A stretch of 24,952 nt of DNA from contig CAJPKN010000015.1 of NCBI GenBank assembly GCA_905370385.1, forward strand, positions 1-24,952, written 5' to 3'. The first letter of the stretch is position 1; each line of letters opens with the position of its first letter. Both the position numbers and the translations under genes were made by a program. Of the stretch, positions 1 to 8,190 are shown piece after piece. The stretch is from Stomatobaculum longum. GTDB lineage: Bacteria > Bacillota > Clostridia > Lachnospirales > Lachnospiraceae. A model generated the notes under the pieces. The model searched no databases. It was not told the origin of the DNA and was given only the letters and a program-made list of their open reading frames with translations.

Positions 1-1090
1 TGATATCATTCGAGGCCTCGGCAAGATTCCGCTTGATATAGCCTCTGCCGATTCCGGTTCCCCGCAAGCCGCCCTCACTGAGCGCATAGATGCCTTTCAT
101 GACCTGCCCCGGGTCCCCCTGCACGACAGCCGGCGGGTTCAACCATTTATCGATGCGCGCGATTTGGTAGGCCTTCAAAAACGACAAGTGTTTGTAGTTA
201 TTCAGTACAAACCAGAACGCCAGCCCCCCCAGCGCCATGAGCAGGAAATGAACGCGATTGTCCTTGACTCCAAGGAAAGTGATGATAAAAACCAGGCTTG
301 CAATCAAAATGCCGGTGCTCAGGTTCTGACGTGCCACGAGAAACGCCGGTATGCCGCCCCAGAGCGCCATGACCCAGAATACTTTCCACGGATGCTCTGC
401 AAGTCGCCGGTACTCCTTGACCAAATAAACCGAGAAGAACAGAATCAGTGCGGTCTTCATTAACTCGGAGGGCTGAATGCTAATACCGCCCACCTGAATC
501 CAGCGCGCCGAACCGTTGACCGTCCTTCCGACCACCATGGTCGCGCCGATCAGAACAATTCCCGCAATATAAGAAAGGCACCAGGCAAGAGACAGCAAGC
601 TGTGGTAATCAAAGAGAGGCAAAATTACCATGAGAATGATCCCCAGTCCCGCATACATGGCCTGCTTTTTGACGCCGCCGAGGGGGTCGCTCAGACGAAA
701 CGAAGAAGCCGCGTAAATCATCGCGAGTCCGTAGAGAACCAGGAGTACGGTGACCCCAAAAATGTAGCGATCCGCCCGCCTGCGCTTTTGCTGAATCGGC
801 GCAGAGCGAACCGCAAAGAACAGAGTCTTCCAGGGTTCTTTGTCTCTCAGTCTTTTTTTTGCTCTGCGCGGGTAGAGCTCCCTCACCTTCGAGCCGCTCG
901 CAACCCTTGCGTGCTGCGTCCCTCTTTGCGGTCTTATACCGGAAATCTCAGTCTCTGTTGTCCGCTTGCTTTTCGGCGTGACCGGGCGCGGCCCTCCGCT
1001 TCGATTTCGCGCCGTGCTCGCTTGCTTCCCGCGCGGCTCTCTCTGCTGCGCGTTTTTTGTTACCGTTCTTCTTGGCGGTTTCCCCGTCAT
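1..1090 (-). CDS. ftsW: FtsW/SpoVE-type SEDS peptidoglycan glycosyltransferase, C-terminus cut off by window edge
   Basis: SEDS-family polymerase that builds septal glycan strands from lipid II together with a class B PBP. Reading the minus strand from the ATG at 1090 gives 363 residues with no stop before the window edge, so the C-terminal end is missing. Membrane segments begin near residue 107. Typical FtsW signatures are GRTVNGSARWIQVGG (residues about 188-202), IQPSELMK just after it, and a late ALSEGGLRGTGIGRG segment (about 336-350). The start overlaps the murD stop in an ATGA, with AAGGAG 14 bases upstream, which supports this start. It gives an unusual basic, Arg/Lys/Pro-rich cytoplasmic tail of about 105 residues before the first TM, with an A8 run (853-860) coding part of it. 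FtsW versus SpoVE cannot be decided; the position after murD and the nearby PBP gene favour a divisome role. Confidence 0.93.
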   Translation of the reverse strand, partial: MTGKPPRRTVTKNAQQREPRGKQASTARNRSGGPRPVTPKSKRTTETEISGIRPQRGTQHARVASGSKVRELYPRRAKKRLRDKEPWKTLFFAVRSAPIQQKRRRADRYIFGVTVLLVLYGLAMIYAASSFRLSDPLGGVKKQAMYAGLGIILMVILPLFDYHSLLSLAWCLSYIAGIVLIGATMVVGRTVNGSARWIQVGGISIQPSELMKTALILFFSVYLVKEYRRLAEHPWKVFWVMALWGGIPAFLVARQNLSTGILIASLVFIITFLGVKDNRVHFLLMALGGLAFWFVLNNYKHLSFLKAYQIARIDKWLNPPAVVQGDPGQVMKGIYALSEGGLRGTGIGRGYIKRNLAEASNDI

Positions 1091-2439
1091 AGTGCTCGAA
1101 CGCACTCCTTAAATACTTTGCCGCGCACCTCGTAGTTCGGAAACATTCCCCAACTTGCACAGGCGGGAGAGAGCAGCACATAGTCGCCCGCGTTGGCATA
1201 GGAAGCACAGACCTTGACGGCCTCCTGCATATCCTCGGCGAACATGATATTCGTAAATCCGTGGCGCTTTGCGCAGTCCGAAATGGCATCTCTTGTCTGG
1301 CCGAGCAGTACCAGATAACGCACTTTCCCGTCAAAGGCATCGATCCACTCGTCGTAAGAGGAGCCCTTGTCATAGCCGCCGCCGATTAAGAGCGTCGGTC
1401 CCGGCATGGCCTTAATCGCCTGAATCGCCGCATCCGGATTGGTGCCCTTCGAGTCGTTATAATACTTGACGCCGTAGCGCTCCGCAACAAACTCAATGCG
1501 ATGCTCCACCGCCTCAAACTTGCGCACCGCATCCAAAATCGCATCCATCGGCGCCTCCATGCAGACCGCAATCGCAATGGCCGTCATCACGTTCTCAAAG
1601 TTGTGGCGGCCGAGCAGCTTGAGTTCATCCGTACGGATCAGTTCCGTCTTTTCGCCCTTTTCTTTGCGGCAGATGACACCGTCCTCCAGGTCATAGCCGT
1701 CCTCGAGCAGCTGCGTGCTCGAGAAAAAGACCACCTTCGGCTTTAAATCCTTCCGCTCGCCGAAGGCGCGGAGCACCTCGTCGTCGTAATTCAATACAAT
1801 AAAATCATCCGCAGTCTGGTTGGAACTGATGTCCTCCTTGATGCGAATGTAGTTTTCCATGCTGTGATGGCGGTTCAGATGATCCGGTGTGATGTTCGTA
1901 ATCGCCGCGACATGCGGTCGGAAGTGAATGATGGTCTCCAGCTGAAAGCTCGATGCCTCGAGCACCGTGACCGACTTCTCCGTGGTCTTTAAGGCGACCT
2001 CGGTATAGGGGAGACCGATGTTGCCCACCGTGAAGCTGTTCCCGAACGCGCGCTCCATAATAGCACCGGTCAGAGCCGTCGTCGTGGTCTTTCCGTTGGT
2101 TCCGGTGATTGCGACCAACTGTCCCTTGGCAACCTGGAAGCCAAGCTCAATCTCCGACCAGAGCTGAATCTTTCGGTCGGTCAGGGTCTTCACAAAGGGC
2201 GTCTCAAGGTCTATGCCCGGGCTCATCACGCAAATCTGAACACCCTGTAACAGAGACTCATCGAGCTCACCGAAGCATAGGGTGAGGCTCGCATCCTCCG
2301 GAAATTCGGCGAACACCCGCTCCTCTTGAAGCGCTTCGTTGCCGTCGTAGAGCAGCACCTCGCCGCCCGTCTCCAGAATCAATTTTGCCGCCGCAATGCC
2401 GCTCTTTCCGGCACCCGCGACCATGATTTTTTCGTTCAT
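1087..2439 (-). CDS. murD: UDP-N-acetylmuramoyl-L-alanine--D-glutamate ligase
   Basis: Cytoplasmic Mur ligase that adds D-glutamate to UDP-MurNAc-L-Ala using ATP. The 450-residue length is normal for MurD. The N-terminal Rossmann-like substrate domain starts with VAGAGKSGIAAAKL. The ATP loop GTNGKTTTT is at about residues 113-121, followed by SSFQLE, NITPDHLNRHHSMENY, the YYNDSKGTNPDAA segment that links to the C-terminal domain, LIGGGYDKG, and the closing LLSPACASWGMFPNYEVRG. The ATG at 2439 was preferred over an in-frame ATG 12 codons upstream because an AAAGGGGGAG site lies 6 bases before it and MurD proteins start close to the GxGKSG loop. It lies 14 bases after mraY and overlaps ftsW by 4 bases, so it belongs to one transcription unit with both. 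Confidence 0.97.
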   Translation of the reverse strand: MNEKIMVAGAGKSGIAAAKLILETGGEVLLYDGNEALQEERVFAEFPEDASLTLCFGELDESLLQGVQICVMSPGIDLETPFVKTLTDRKIQLWSEIELGFQVAKGQLVAITGTNGKTTTTALTGAIMERAFGNSFTVGNIGLPYTEVALKTTEKSVTVLEASSFQLETIIHFRPHVAAITNITPDHLNRHHSMENYIRIKEDISSNQTADDFIVLNYDDEVLRAFGERKDLKPKVVFFSSTQLLEDGYDLEDGVICRKEKGEKTELIRTDELKLLGRHNFENVMTAIAIAVCMEAPMDAILDAVRKFEAVEHRIEFVAERYGVKYYNDSKGTNPDAAIQAIKAMPGPTLLIGGGYDKGSSYDEWIDAFDGKVRYLVLLGQTRDAISDCAKRHGFTNIMFAEDMQEAVKVCASYANAGDYVLLSPACASWGMFPNYEVRGKVFKECVRAL

Positions 2440-2453
2440 AGAGTCTCCCCCTT

Positions 2454-3425
2454 TCAATCTCCGAGTCCAATCCATGCTGCGAGTGACAAAATCACCGTGA
2501 CAATCGTAAATACCGTGACGACGCGCGTCTCGGACCAGCCGCCCAGCTCAAAGTGATGGTGAATCGGCGCCATGCGAAACAGACGCTTCCCCTTGGTCGC
2601 CTTGAAGTAGCCGACCTGCAGGATGACGGAGATGACCTCCGCCATGTAAATAAAGCCGACCACCATGAGAAAGAGCGGCGCTCTGAGCACCAGCGCTATC
2701 GCGGCCGCATAGCCGCCGAGCGCCAGAGAACCGGTGTCACCCATAAAGACCTTTGCCGGGTAGCAGTTAAAGAGCAAAAAGCCGAGAAGCGCGCCGATGA
2801 CCGCACCGCTGACCGGCGCCGCGCCGGGCGAAAAACGGCAGGCGAGCGCCGCAAAAAAGAGGGCAACGACCACCGTCACCGACGAGCAGAGTCCGTCCAG
2901 TCCGTCCGTAAAATTGACACCGTTGTCCGTGCCGAGCACCACCAGAAACACAAAGGGCACAAAGAGCGCGCCGAGCGGCAACATGAGTCCGGTCTCCGTG
3001 TTTCCCGTAAAAGGCACCAGAATTTCACTGTAAGCGCCGGAAGCCAACAAGCGCCATGCAAGCACGCCGGTCGCAAGCAGCTGGAGCACAAACTTCTGCC
3101 AGCTTTTTAAGCCCTCCGACTGCTTCCTCTTAATCTTCAGAAAGTCATCTAAGAAGCCGATGAAGCCGAAGGCCAAGGTAAAGAGGAGAACCGGGAGCGT
3201 CTCCGGCGCCTTCTTCAGAAAAGGCAGGCAGCCGAGCGCAATCGCAAGGACTATCATAATACCGCCCATGGTCGGGGTTCCGCTCTTTTTGAGATGTGAC
3301 TGGGGGCCGTCGTCTCTGACCTGCTGGCCGAACTTCATACGATGAAGTAGGGGTATCATCAGCGGGCAGAGTGCCGCGCAGGCAAAAAATGCAATAAAAA
3401 GCGACAATATGGTGTCAGTCAGCAT
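2454..3425 (-). CDS. mraY: Phospho-N-acetylmuramoyl-pentapeptide-transferase
   Basis: Integral membrane enzyme that moves phospho-MurNAc-pentapeptide onto undecaprenyl phosphate to make lipid I. At 323 residues it is of usual size and strongly hydrophobic, with about ten predicted membrane segments. Family motifs are all present: HLKKSGTPTMGG (residues 44-55), the aspartate pair in FLDDFLKIKRKQSEGL (D93, D94), NGVNFTDGLDGL (168-179), KVFMGDTGSLALGG (about 225-238, D230) and the HHHFELGGWSE loop (289-299). The ATG at 3425 has GGAGG 8 bases upstream. The gene begins 75 bases after the PBP stop, with a probable promoter in that gap, and lies 14 bases before murD. murF, often just upstream of mraY in other bacteria, is absent here. 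Confidence 0.97.
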   Translation of the reverse strand: MLTDTILSLFIAFFACAALCPLMIPLLHRMKFGQQVRDDGPQSHLKKSGTPTMGGIMIVLAIALGCLPFLKKAPETLPVLLFTLAFGFIGFLDDFLKIKRKQSEGLKSWQKFVLQLLATGVLAWRLLASGAYSEILVPFTGNTETGLMLPLGALFVPFVFLVVLGTDNGVNFTDGLDGLCSSVTVVVALFFAALACRFSPGAAPVSGAVIGALLGFLLFNCYPAKVFMGDTGSLALGGYAAAIALVLRAPLFLMVVGFIYMAEVISVILQVGYFKATKGKRLFRMAPIHHHFELGGWSETRVVTVFTIVTVILSLAAWIGLGD

Positions 3426-3469
3426 GCGCCGTGCCTCCGATTTCTCCGAGCTTTGTTCGTGTCTATCAC

Positions 3470-3498
3470 AGTATACCCTTGCAAAAAGCCTTGCGCAA
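3470..3498 (-). promoter_or_regulatory. Probable sigma-A promoter for mraY-murD-ftsW
   Basis: On the minus strand, TTGCGC (3498-3493), a 17-base spacer and TATACT (3475-3470) lie between the PBP stop codon (3501-3503) and the mraY start. The -10 is one base from consensus and the -35 matches 4 of 6. It would let mraY, murD and ftsW be expressed independently of the upstream genes. Predicted from sequence only. Confidence 0.55.
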
Positions 3499-3500
3499 GC

Positions 3501-5636
3501 CTAGCGCCGGGCAGCGCCGCCGCTCTCCGCAGCAGAACTCTCCTGCGCCGCACTTGTCTCCGCAGCGCTGCTCTCAAGCGTGCCGCCCGTCTCCGCAGCC
3601 GCTCCCTCTTCGGCATTGCCGCCCGCAGCCGCTTCTTCCCGGCCGGAGGCGATGCCCTCGTGTATGCCCTCGAGCAAAGGCGTGGGTTCCGCGCTCGGCG
3701 CCTCTCCCGGGAATACATTCAGAGAGGGCAGGATATCCGCCATGATGTTCTGGAAGAGCACCGAAGCAAAAGTGCTGTGCGCCTGATCCTTCACATGCGG
3801 CTGGTCAACCACGACATAGCAGAGCACCTGCGGGTTGTTTGCGGGTGCATAGCCGCAGAAGGAGAGCAGATAATTTTTCTTGTTTCTCGGCCACTTCTCC
3901 GAGGTTCCGGTCTTTCCGGCAATTTCATAGCCCACAACCTCCGCGGCATCTCCGGTTCCGTTGGTGACAACGCCGCGCAGCGCCTTGCGCAAGAAGAGCG
4001 AGGTCTCCTGCGAACAGGTCTCTCGCACCAGCTCGGCGCCGTAGTCTTTGATGACCGTGCCCTGTGAGTTCAGCACCTGCTTCACGACATGCGGCCGATA
4101 ATAGGATCCGCCGTTGATCACCGAGGAAAAGGCCGCCGCAAGCTGTATCATATTGCAGCCGAAGCCCTGGCCGAAGCTATCGGTCGCGAGCTCGACCGGG
4201 CCGAGGCGCCGACGGTCCATGCCCTCCGGCGGATTCAACACGTGAATCTGCGACGAGGTATCCGGCTCACCCGGAAGATCGATGCCGCTGCTCACGCCGA
4301 AGCCGTAGAGATTCTGGGTCTTCTGAAAGTTCTCACGCCCGAGTTTCTGCGCGATGCGAACCAAGGCTACGTTACAGGACTGTTCGAGTGCTCCGGTCAC
4401 GTCGACAACGCCGTGGCCGGTTCGCTTGTTGCAGTGAATGAGGGTTCCCTGCACATCGACTTCTCCGGTGCAGTTATAGGTCTCGTTCCCGTTGATCACG
4501 CCGTTTTCGAGCGCACCGGCAATCGTAAATATTTTCGCCGTGGAGCCGGGCTCAATGATGCTGCTCACGCAGAAATTATTCCAGAGTTTCTGCGTTGCCT
4601 CCTCGCTCGTCATCTGCTTCAGCGCGTTTACGCTGTAGTATTTCTGCAGATTGCCGGGGTCATTCAAATCGAAGGGGTGGTTGGTCGCAAGCGCCAGAAT
4701 TTCTCCGTTGTTCGGATTCATCACGATGACGCCGATGTTTTCCGCACCGGTCGTCTCCATATACTCCTTGATGTGGCGCTCCACACTCTGCTGCACCTTG
4801 ATGTCTATGGTGCTCACGACGGAATTTCCGTCCTGCGGTTCCCTGGTCACACTTTCGGTGTCACCGCTCGCGTCCATATAGCGATAGCGCAGTCCGTCCG
4901 TGCCGGAGAGCTGACTGTTATAATACTGCTCGATTCCGGTCACGCCGACTCGCCGGTCGTCGTAACTCCGGTAAAAGCCCAGCACATTGCAGGCAAGTTC
5001 GCCGTAGGGATAACTGCGCTCGTAATAGTCGTTCAGAGCATCGGCTCCGACCAAACCCTTGTAGCGTGTTTTTTGTTCCTCCGTAAACCCTTCGTAGCTC
5101 GGATCTTCTTTCTTTTTTTTCGCCTCGTAGTCCCCGAGCCGGTTGATGTGCTCCTTAAAATCCAAATAGCGAAGCCGGTCTTCCGGCGAGAGCGGCGCGC
5201 CGACCTTTAAGCTCTGGCTCGTTGAATTTTCCTCGATTTGTTTTCGGAGTTCATTTTCCGGAAGTCCGAAAAAATCGGTGAGCGCATTGACAGTACAGTC
5301 ATAGTACTTGTCGCGATCCGCGGGACTCAGCAAGTCGCGCGGCGAAACGGTCATCTGGTAGCGCTTTTCGGTGGTCGTGAGATACGTGCCGTTCCGATCC
5401 AGAATGTCGCCGCGACGATAGGGAATCTCCTTGGCTTTTCCCAGTTTCCTGCCGAGTACATACTGGCTCGCCGCCTTTTCGTTCTCTTGCTGCACTCTGT
5501 GAACATAGAAGCCGAGCAGCACGAAGGAGGCGGCGCTGAAAATAAGAAAGCCGATCAGCCTGGCTTTGAGCCCCCTGCCGACCGCGTAGCGCTCCGAGCT
5601 CGGTTTCCTAATCGGATTTTTTCGGGATGTTTTCAT
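3501..5636 (-). CDS. ftsI: Class B penicillin-binding protein (FtsI/PBP2/SpoVD-like transpeptidase)
   Basis: Membrane-anchored DD-transpeptidase that cross-links septal peptidoglycan. The 711 residues hold a short basic N-terminus, one TM (about 27-45), the PBP-dimer domain starting at IPYRRGDILDRNG (71-83), and the transpeptidase domain with all three active-site motifs: STAK (365-368), SCN (420-422) and KTGTS (575-579). No PASTA domain follows; residues after about 645 form an Ala/Glu/Ser-rich tail in which a GCTGCGGAGA-like unit recurs three times at about 33-base spacing. The ATG at 5636 has GAGG 4 bases upstream and lies inside the end of ftsL (29-base overlap). The position beside ftsL supports an FtsI/PbpB role. 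SpoVD is the main alternative, although SpoVD and PbpB usually carry PASTA domains. Confidence 0.93.
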   Translation of the reverse strand: MKTSRKNPIRKPSSERYAVGRGLKARLIGFLIFSAASFVLLGFYVHRVQQENEKAASQYVLGRKLGKAKEIPYRRGDILDRNGTYLTTTEKRYQMTVSPRDLLSPADRDKYYDCTVNALTDFFGLPENELRKQIEENSTSQSLKVGAPLSPEDRLRYLDFKEHINRLGDYEAKKKKEDPSYEGFTEEQKTRYKGLVGADALNDYYERSYPYGELACNVLGFYRSYDDRRVGVTGIEQYYNSQLSGTDGLRYRYMDASGDTESVTREPQDGNSVVSTIDIKVQQSVERHIKEYMETTGAENIGVIVMNPNNGEILALATNHPFDLNDPGNLQKYYSVNALKQMTSEEATQKLWNNFCVSSIIEPGSTAKIFTIAGALENGVINGNETYNCTGEVDVQGTLIHCNKRTGHGVVDVTGALEQSCNVALVRIAQKLGRENFQKTQNLYGFGVSSGIDLPGEPDTSSQIHVLNPPEGMDRRRLGPVELATDSFGQGFGCNMIQLAAAFSSVINGGSYYRPHVVKQVLNSQGTVIKDYGAELVRETCSQETSLFLRKALRGVVTNGTGDAAEVVGYEIAGKTGTSEKWPRNKKNYLLSFCGYAPANNPQVLCYVVVDQPHVKDQAHSTFASVLFQNIMADILPSLNVFPGEAPSAEPTPLLEGIHEGIASGREEAAAGGNAEEGAAAETGGTLESSAAETSAAQESSAAESGGAARR

Positions 5637-6126
5637 ATTGCCTCACGTAGCCTTGTTCTACCCGTTTGTAATAGCGTATTTGATCCTGGCCGGGCTGCAC
5701 CATACCGTAGCGGTTCACCGCCAAATCGCGGATGTGATCCAAATCTTCCTTGCGGTTGATTTCTACCTGCAGGGTGTCGTTGACTTCCCGCTGCGCTTCC
5801 AGCTTGCTCTGTGCCTCGTTGCGGGCGCGCTCTGCCTGTGCCACACGCTTTTCGCTCTTCAGATAAACAGAGCCCAGGAAGCCGAAAAAGCCGACCAGTA
5901 CCGCGGCTGCAAGTATGCTGCCGAAGAACTTGCCCGCACTGTGCTTCGGTGCGGAAGCCGGGGCCGGCGTCCGCTTTTCGGCCGGCTTTCCGCGCCGCTT
6001 CGCGCTCGCCGCTCGCCTTCTGCGTTCTTCTCTCTCCGGCTCCGGCTGCCGCGCCGCGCTCCCGTAGTTATAGCCCGGCAGGCTGCCGCGCCGTTTGACG
6101 CTTCTCTTGTTATCCTCTCGATTCAC
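5608..6126 (-). CDS. ftsL: FtsL/DivIC-type divisome protein with long basic N-terminal tail
   Basis: Small bitopic protein expected to join the FtsQ/DivIB-FtsB/DivIC complex and activate FtsW and the class B PBP. The 172 residues contain an Arg/Lys-rich cytoplasmic tail (1-65), one membrane segment (about 66-88), a coiled coil (about 90-130, with [20 protein letters not shown]) and the FtsL-like end [16 protein letters not shown]. The start is GTG at 6126, 6 bases after GAGGAGG. That GTG overlaps the rsmH stop in GTGA, and the gene overlaps the PBP start by 29 bases, indicating tight coupling. FtsL sequences are poorly conserved, so the name rests on the position between rsmH and the PBP gene plus this architecture. 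Confidence 0.85.
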   Translation of the reverse strand: MNREDNKRSVKRRGSLPGYNYGSAARQPEPEREERRRRAASAKRRGKPAEKRTPAPASAPKHSAGKFFGSILAAAVLVGFFGFLGSVYLKSEKRVAQAERARNEAQSKLEAQREVNDTLQVEINRKEDLDHIRDLAVNRYGMVQPGQDQIRYYKRVEQGYVRQYENIPKKSD

Positions 6127-7067
6127 AGCGCGCCTCCTCTCTCAAACACGCGGAGTTTTGCGCTCCGCGACCTCGGGTTCTCTTCCACTTCCTCCGCTGT
6201 CGGCACGATGGGTTTTCCGGTGATGACACGTCCGAGGCTCTTTTTTCCGCAGACACAGACCGGGAAATCCGGCGGGCAGGTACAGGGCGAGGCGCTGCGC
6301 CGAAAGCCCTCTTTTACGATTCTGTCTTCCAGCGAGTGGAAGGTAATGATGGAGAGGCGTCCGCCCGGCTTCAGACAGCGTATCATTTGATCCAGCGCCT
6401 CTTCGAGCACCGTGAGTTCGCCGTTCACCGCGATGCGAAGCGCCTGAAAGGTGCGCATCGCGGGATGTCCGCCCGTCTTCTGCAGTCGCATGGGAATCAC
6501 GCTTTTAATCAGCGCGGCGAGTTCACCCGTGGTCTCGATCGGCTTTCTTTCGCGTTCGCGCACAATGCGGCGCGCAATCTGATTCGAAAAGCGGTCCTCC
6601 CCGTAGACGCGGATGATGCGGGCCAACTCCGCCTCACTCGCCTCGTTGACAAGTTCCGCAGCCGTTTTCTCCTGCCGCCGGTCCATGCGCATGTCAAGCG
6701 GGGCATCCGCCATGAAACTGAAGCCCCGCTCCGCGGTGTCAAGCTGATACGAGGAGACGCCGAGATCCAGGTAGATGCCGTCAACCTCGCGTATCCCCAA
6801 GTCGAGGAGCACCGCAGGGATGTTGACATAATTATCGCGCACGACGGTCACCCGATCGCCGAAGGGCGCAAGCCGCTCTCCGGCCGCGACTATGGCGTCC
6901 GCATCCTGATCGATGCCGATCAAACGCCCCGCCGGGCCCAGTTTTTCCGCGACCAGAGAGGCATGTCCTCCTCCCCCGAGTGTCCCGTCCACATAAATGC
7001 CGTCCGGGTGAATTTGTAAACTATCGATGGTCTCCCGCGGGAGCACCGAGATATGCTGGAAATTCAT
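6123..7067 (-). CDS. rsmH: 16S rRNA (cytosine(1402)-N(4))-methyltransferase RsmH
   Basis: SAM-dependent enzyme (formerly MraW) that methylates C1402 in the ribosomal P site. The 314 residues carry the usual RsmH signatures: ISVLPRE at the N-terminus, the SAM loop [12 protein letters not shown] (25-36), GIDQDADAI (51-59), [10 protein letters not shown] (101-110), [14 protein letters not shown] (199-212), ITFHSLEDR (241-249) and the basic close [13 protein letters not shown]. The ATG at 7067 was chosen over one 9 codons upstream because AAAGGA lies 6 bases before it and RsmH typically starts with a short lead into HISVL. It is the first gene of the division cluster here. mraZ, its common upstream neighbour, is replaced by lgt. 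Confidence 0.97.
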   Translation of the reverse strand: MNFQHISVLPRETIDSLQIHPDGIYVDGTLGGGGHASLVAEKLGPAGRLIGIDQDADAIVAAGERLAPFGDRVTVVRDNYVNIPAVLLDLGIREVDGIYLDLGVSSYQLDTAERGFSFMADAPLDMRMDRRQEKTAAELVNEASEAELARIIRVYGEDRFSNQIARRIVRERERKPIETTGELAALIKSVIPMRLQKTGGHPAMRTFQALRIAVNGELTVLEEALDQMIRCLKPGGRLSIITFHSLEDRIVKEGFRRSASPCTCPPDFPVCVCGKKSLGRVITGKPIVPTAEEVEENPRSRSAKLRVFERGGAL

Positions 7068-7107
7068 AGGCTGTCCTTTTATTTCAAAACACATTCGCTT
7101 TGGGAAA

Positions 7108-7136
7108 ATAATACCAAAACAGGCGCCGTTTTTCCA
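7108..7136 (-). promoter_or_regulatory. Candidate promoter for rsmH and the division cluster
   Basis: Minus-strand TGGAAA (7136-7131), 17-base spacer and TATTAT (7113-7108), about 40 bases before the rsmH start. The -10 matches 5 of 6 and the -35 matches 4 of 6. No better candidate is seen in the 87-base lgt-rsmH gap, but readthrough from lgt is equally possible. Confidence 0.35.
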
Positions 7137-7145
7137 TAGCTATGG
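7134..7145. repeat. 12-bp perfect palindrome between lgt and rsmH
   Basis: CCATAGCTATGG is fully self-complementary, lies 10 bases after the lgt stop and overlaps the -35 box of the candidate rsmH promoter. It has no loop, so it is not a terminator; a dimeric regulator site is possible. It could also be chance. Confidence 0.4.
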
Positions 7146-7154
7146 CGTATTCCG

Positions 7155-8021
7155 TCATTTTTCCGCCTTGCGCGCCGCGCGCTTTCTCCCGTAAAAGAGG
7201 CAGCAGAGCGCGAGCAGCACACAGAGGCCCGCAAGCGCCTGCGAGACCGCAATGCCCGTACCGGGCAAGAGGAGAGAGTCTGTCCTGAGCCCTTCGATCC
7301 AGACTCTTCCGAGCCCGTAACCGCCGAGATAGAGAAAGAATATCTCGCCCTCAAAGCGCTTCTTGTCGCGGTGTCTGAGCAGGAACAGTAAGAGACCCAG
7401 GTTCCAGAGCGACTCATAGAGAAAGGTGGGGTGCACCTGGATATATTCGACCCCGTTGACGGTGACGAGATGCTGTAAGAGCGCCGCATCTATCATAATC
7501 GGGTTTACGACGGCGCGCTTAATTTGCATGGCAAACAGACTGTCCGTATAGCGCCCAAACGCCTCCGCATTGAAAAAATTACCCCAGCGTCCCAGAATTT
7601 GGCCGACCAATACACCGAGTATCAGAGAATCCGCGAGCATCAAAAAATTCTTGTTCTTCCGTTTGCAGAAGACCGCGAGGCTCACAATGCCGCCGATTAC
7701 ACCGCCGTAAATCGCGAGTCCTCCGGCTCTCAAATTCAGGATTTCGAGGAGATTTCCGCGGTAATTTTCCCACTGAAAAATCACATAATAGAGACGTGCG
7801 CCCATCACCCCGACAATGATGCCAAAGAGCGCAAAATCATATATCGTATCCTCTCCGATGCCGCGCCTTGCCGCATCCCGCGCGGCGAGCGTAATGCCGA
7901 GCAACATGCCGATGCCGATGATGATGCCGTAGAAGGCAATCGAAAATCCGAATATCGTGATGTGATTTTGCAAGTGTTGAATCGTAATGCCGAGATGCAC
8001 AAAACGTAAATCGTAAGCCAT
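7155..8021 (-). CDS. lgt: Prolipoprotein diacylglyceryl transferase
   Basis: Multi-pass membrane enzyme that transfers diacylglycerol from phosphatidylglycerol to the lipobox cysteine of prolipoproteins. The 288 residues contain seven or so hydrophobic segments and the family motifs: GGLAIYGG (100-107), the Lgt signature GRWGNFFNAEAFG (144-156, with the conserved Arg-Gly-Asn region), HPTFLYES (197-204) and GLGRVWIEGLRTDSL (236-250). The ATG at 8021 is preceded by AAGGAAGG with a 6-base gap and was preferred over an in-frame ATG 12 codons upstream. It is divergent from ychF. The lipoprotein at 15454 in this window is a plausible substrate. Confidence 0.96.
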   Translation of the reverse strand: MAYDLRFVHLGITIQHLQNHITIFGFSIAFYGIIIGIGMLLGITLAARDAARRGIGEDTIYDFALFGIIVGVMGARLYYVIFQWENYRGNLLEILNLRAGGLAIYGGVIGGIVSLAVFCKRKNKNFLMLADSLILGVLVGQILGRWGNFFNAEAFGRYTDSLFAMQIKRAVVNPIMIDAALLQHLVTVNGVEYIQVHPTFLYESLWNLGLLLFLLRHRDKKRFEGEIFFLYLGGYGLGRVWIEGLRTDSLLLPGTGIAVSQALAGLCVLLALCCLFYGRKRAARKAEK

Positions 8022-8093
8022 AATGATCCTTCCTTTCCGCTTTCCGGCTTCGAGCATAACAAAAAGCCCCGCCGCTTTCCACGCAAATCTTCC

Positions 8094-8122
8094 TTGAGAG
8101 CACTGCGCCTCTCTGTTACAAT
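8094..8122 (+). promoter_or_regulatory. Strong sigma-A promoter of ychF
   Basis: TTGAGA (8094-8099), exactly 17 bases, then TACAAT (8117-8122), preceded by a TGn extended -10 element (8114-8116). It lies about 70 bases before the ychF ATG. Each hexamer matches 5 of 6 consensus positions. Confidence 0.8.
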
Positions 8123-8190
8123 GAAGCCCAAACGCACACTGTTCTCTCGCAGACAGTCATCGGAAAACAGTCAAAGGAGACTCCCAATTT

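Noticed and set aside
3490..3499. Palindrome CTTGCGCAAG followed on the minus strand by a T5 run, considered as a terminator after the PBP gene
   Set aside because: The stem is only 4 bp with a 2-base loop, too short to form; the same bases fit better as a promoter -35 region.
5113..5120. A8 run in the PBP gene considered as a programmed frameshift site
   Set aside because: The zero frame continues through the full transpeptidase domain, and no downstream structure or useful alternate frame was seen.
4089..5210. Long plus-strand open frame of about 370 codons inside the PBP gene
   Set aside because: It is antisense to a PBP with all three active-site motifs, has no recognisable motif and arises from GC-rich codon bias.
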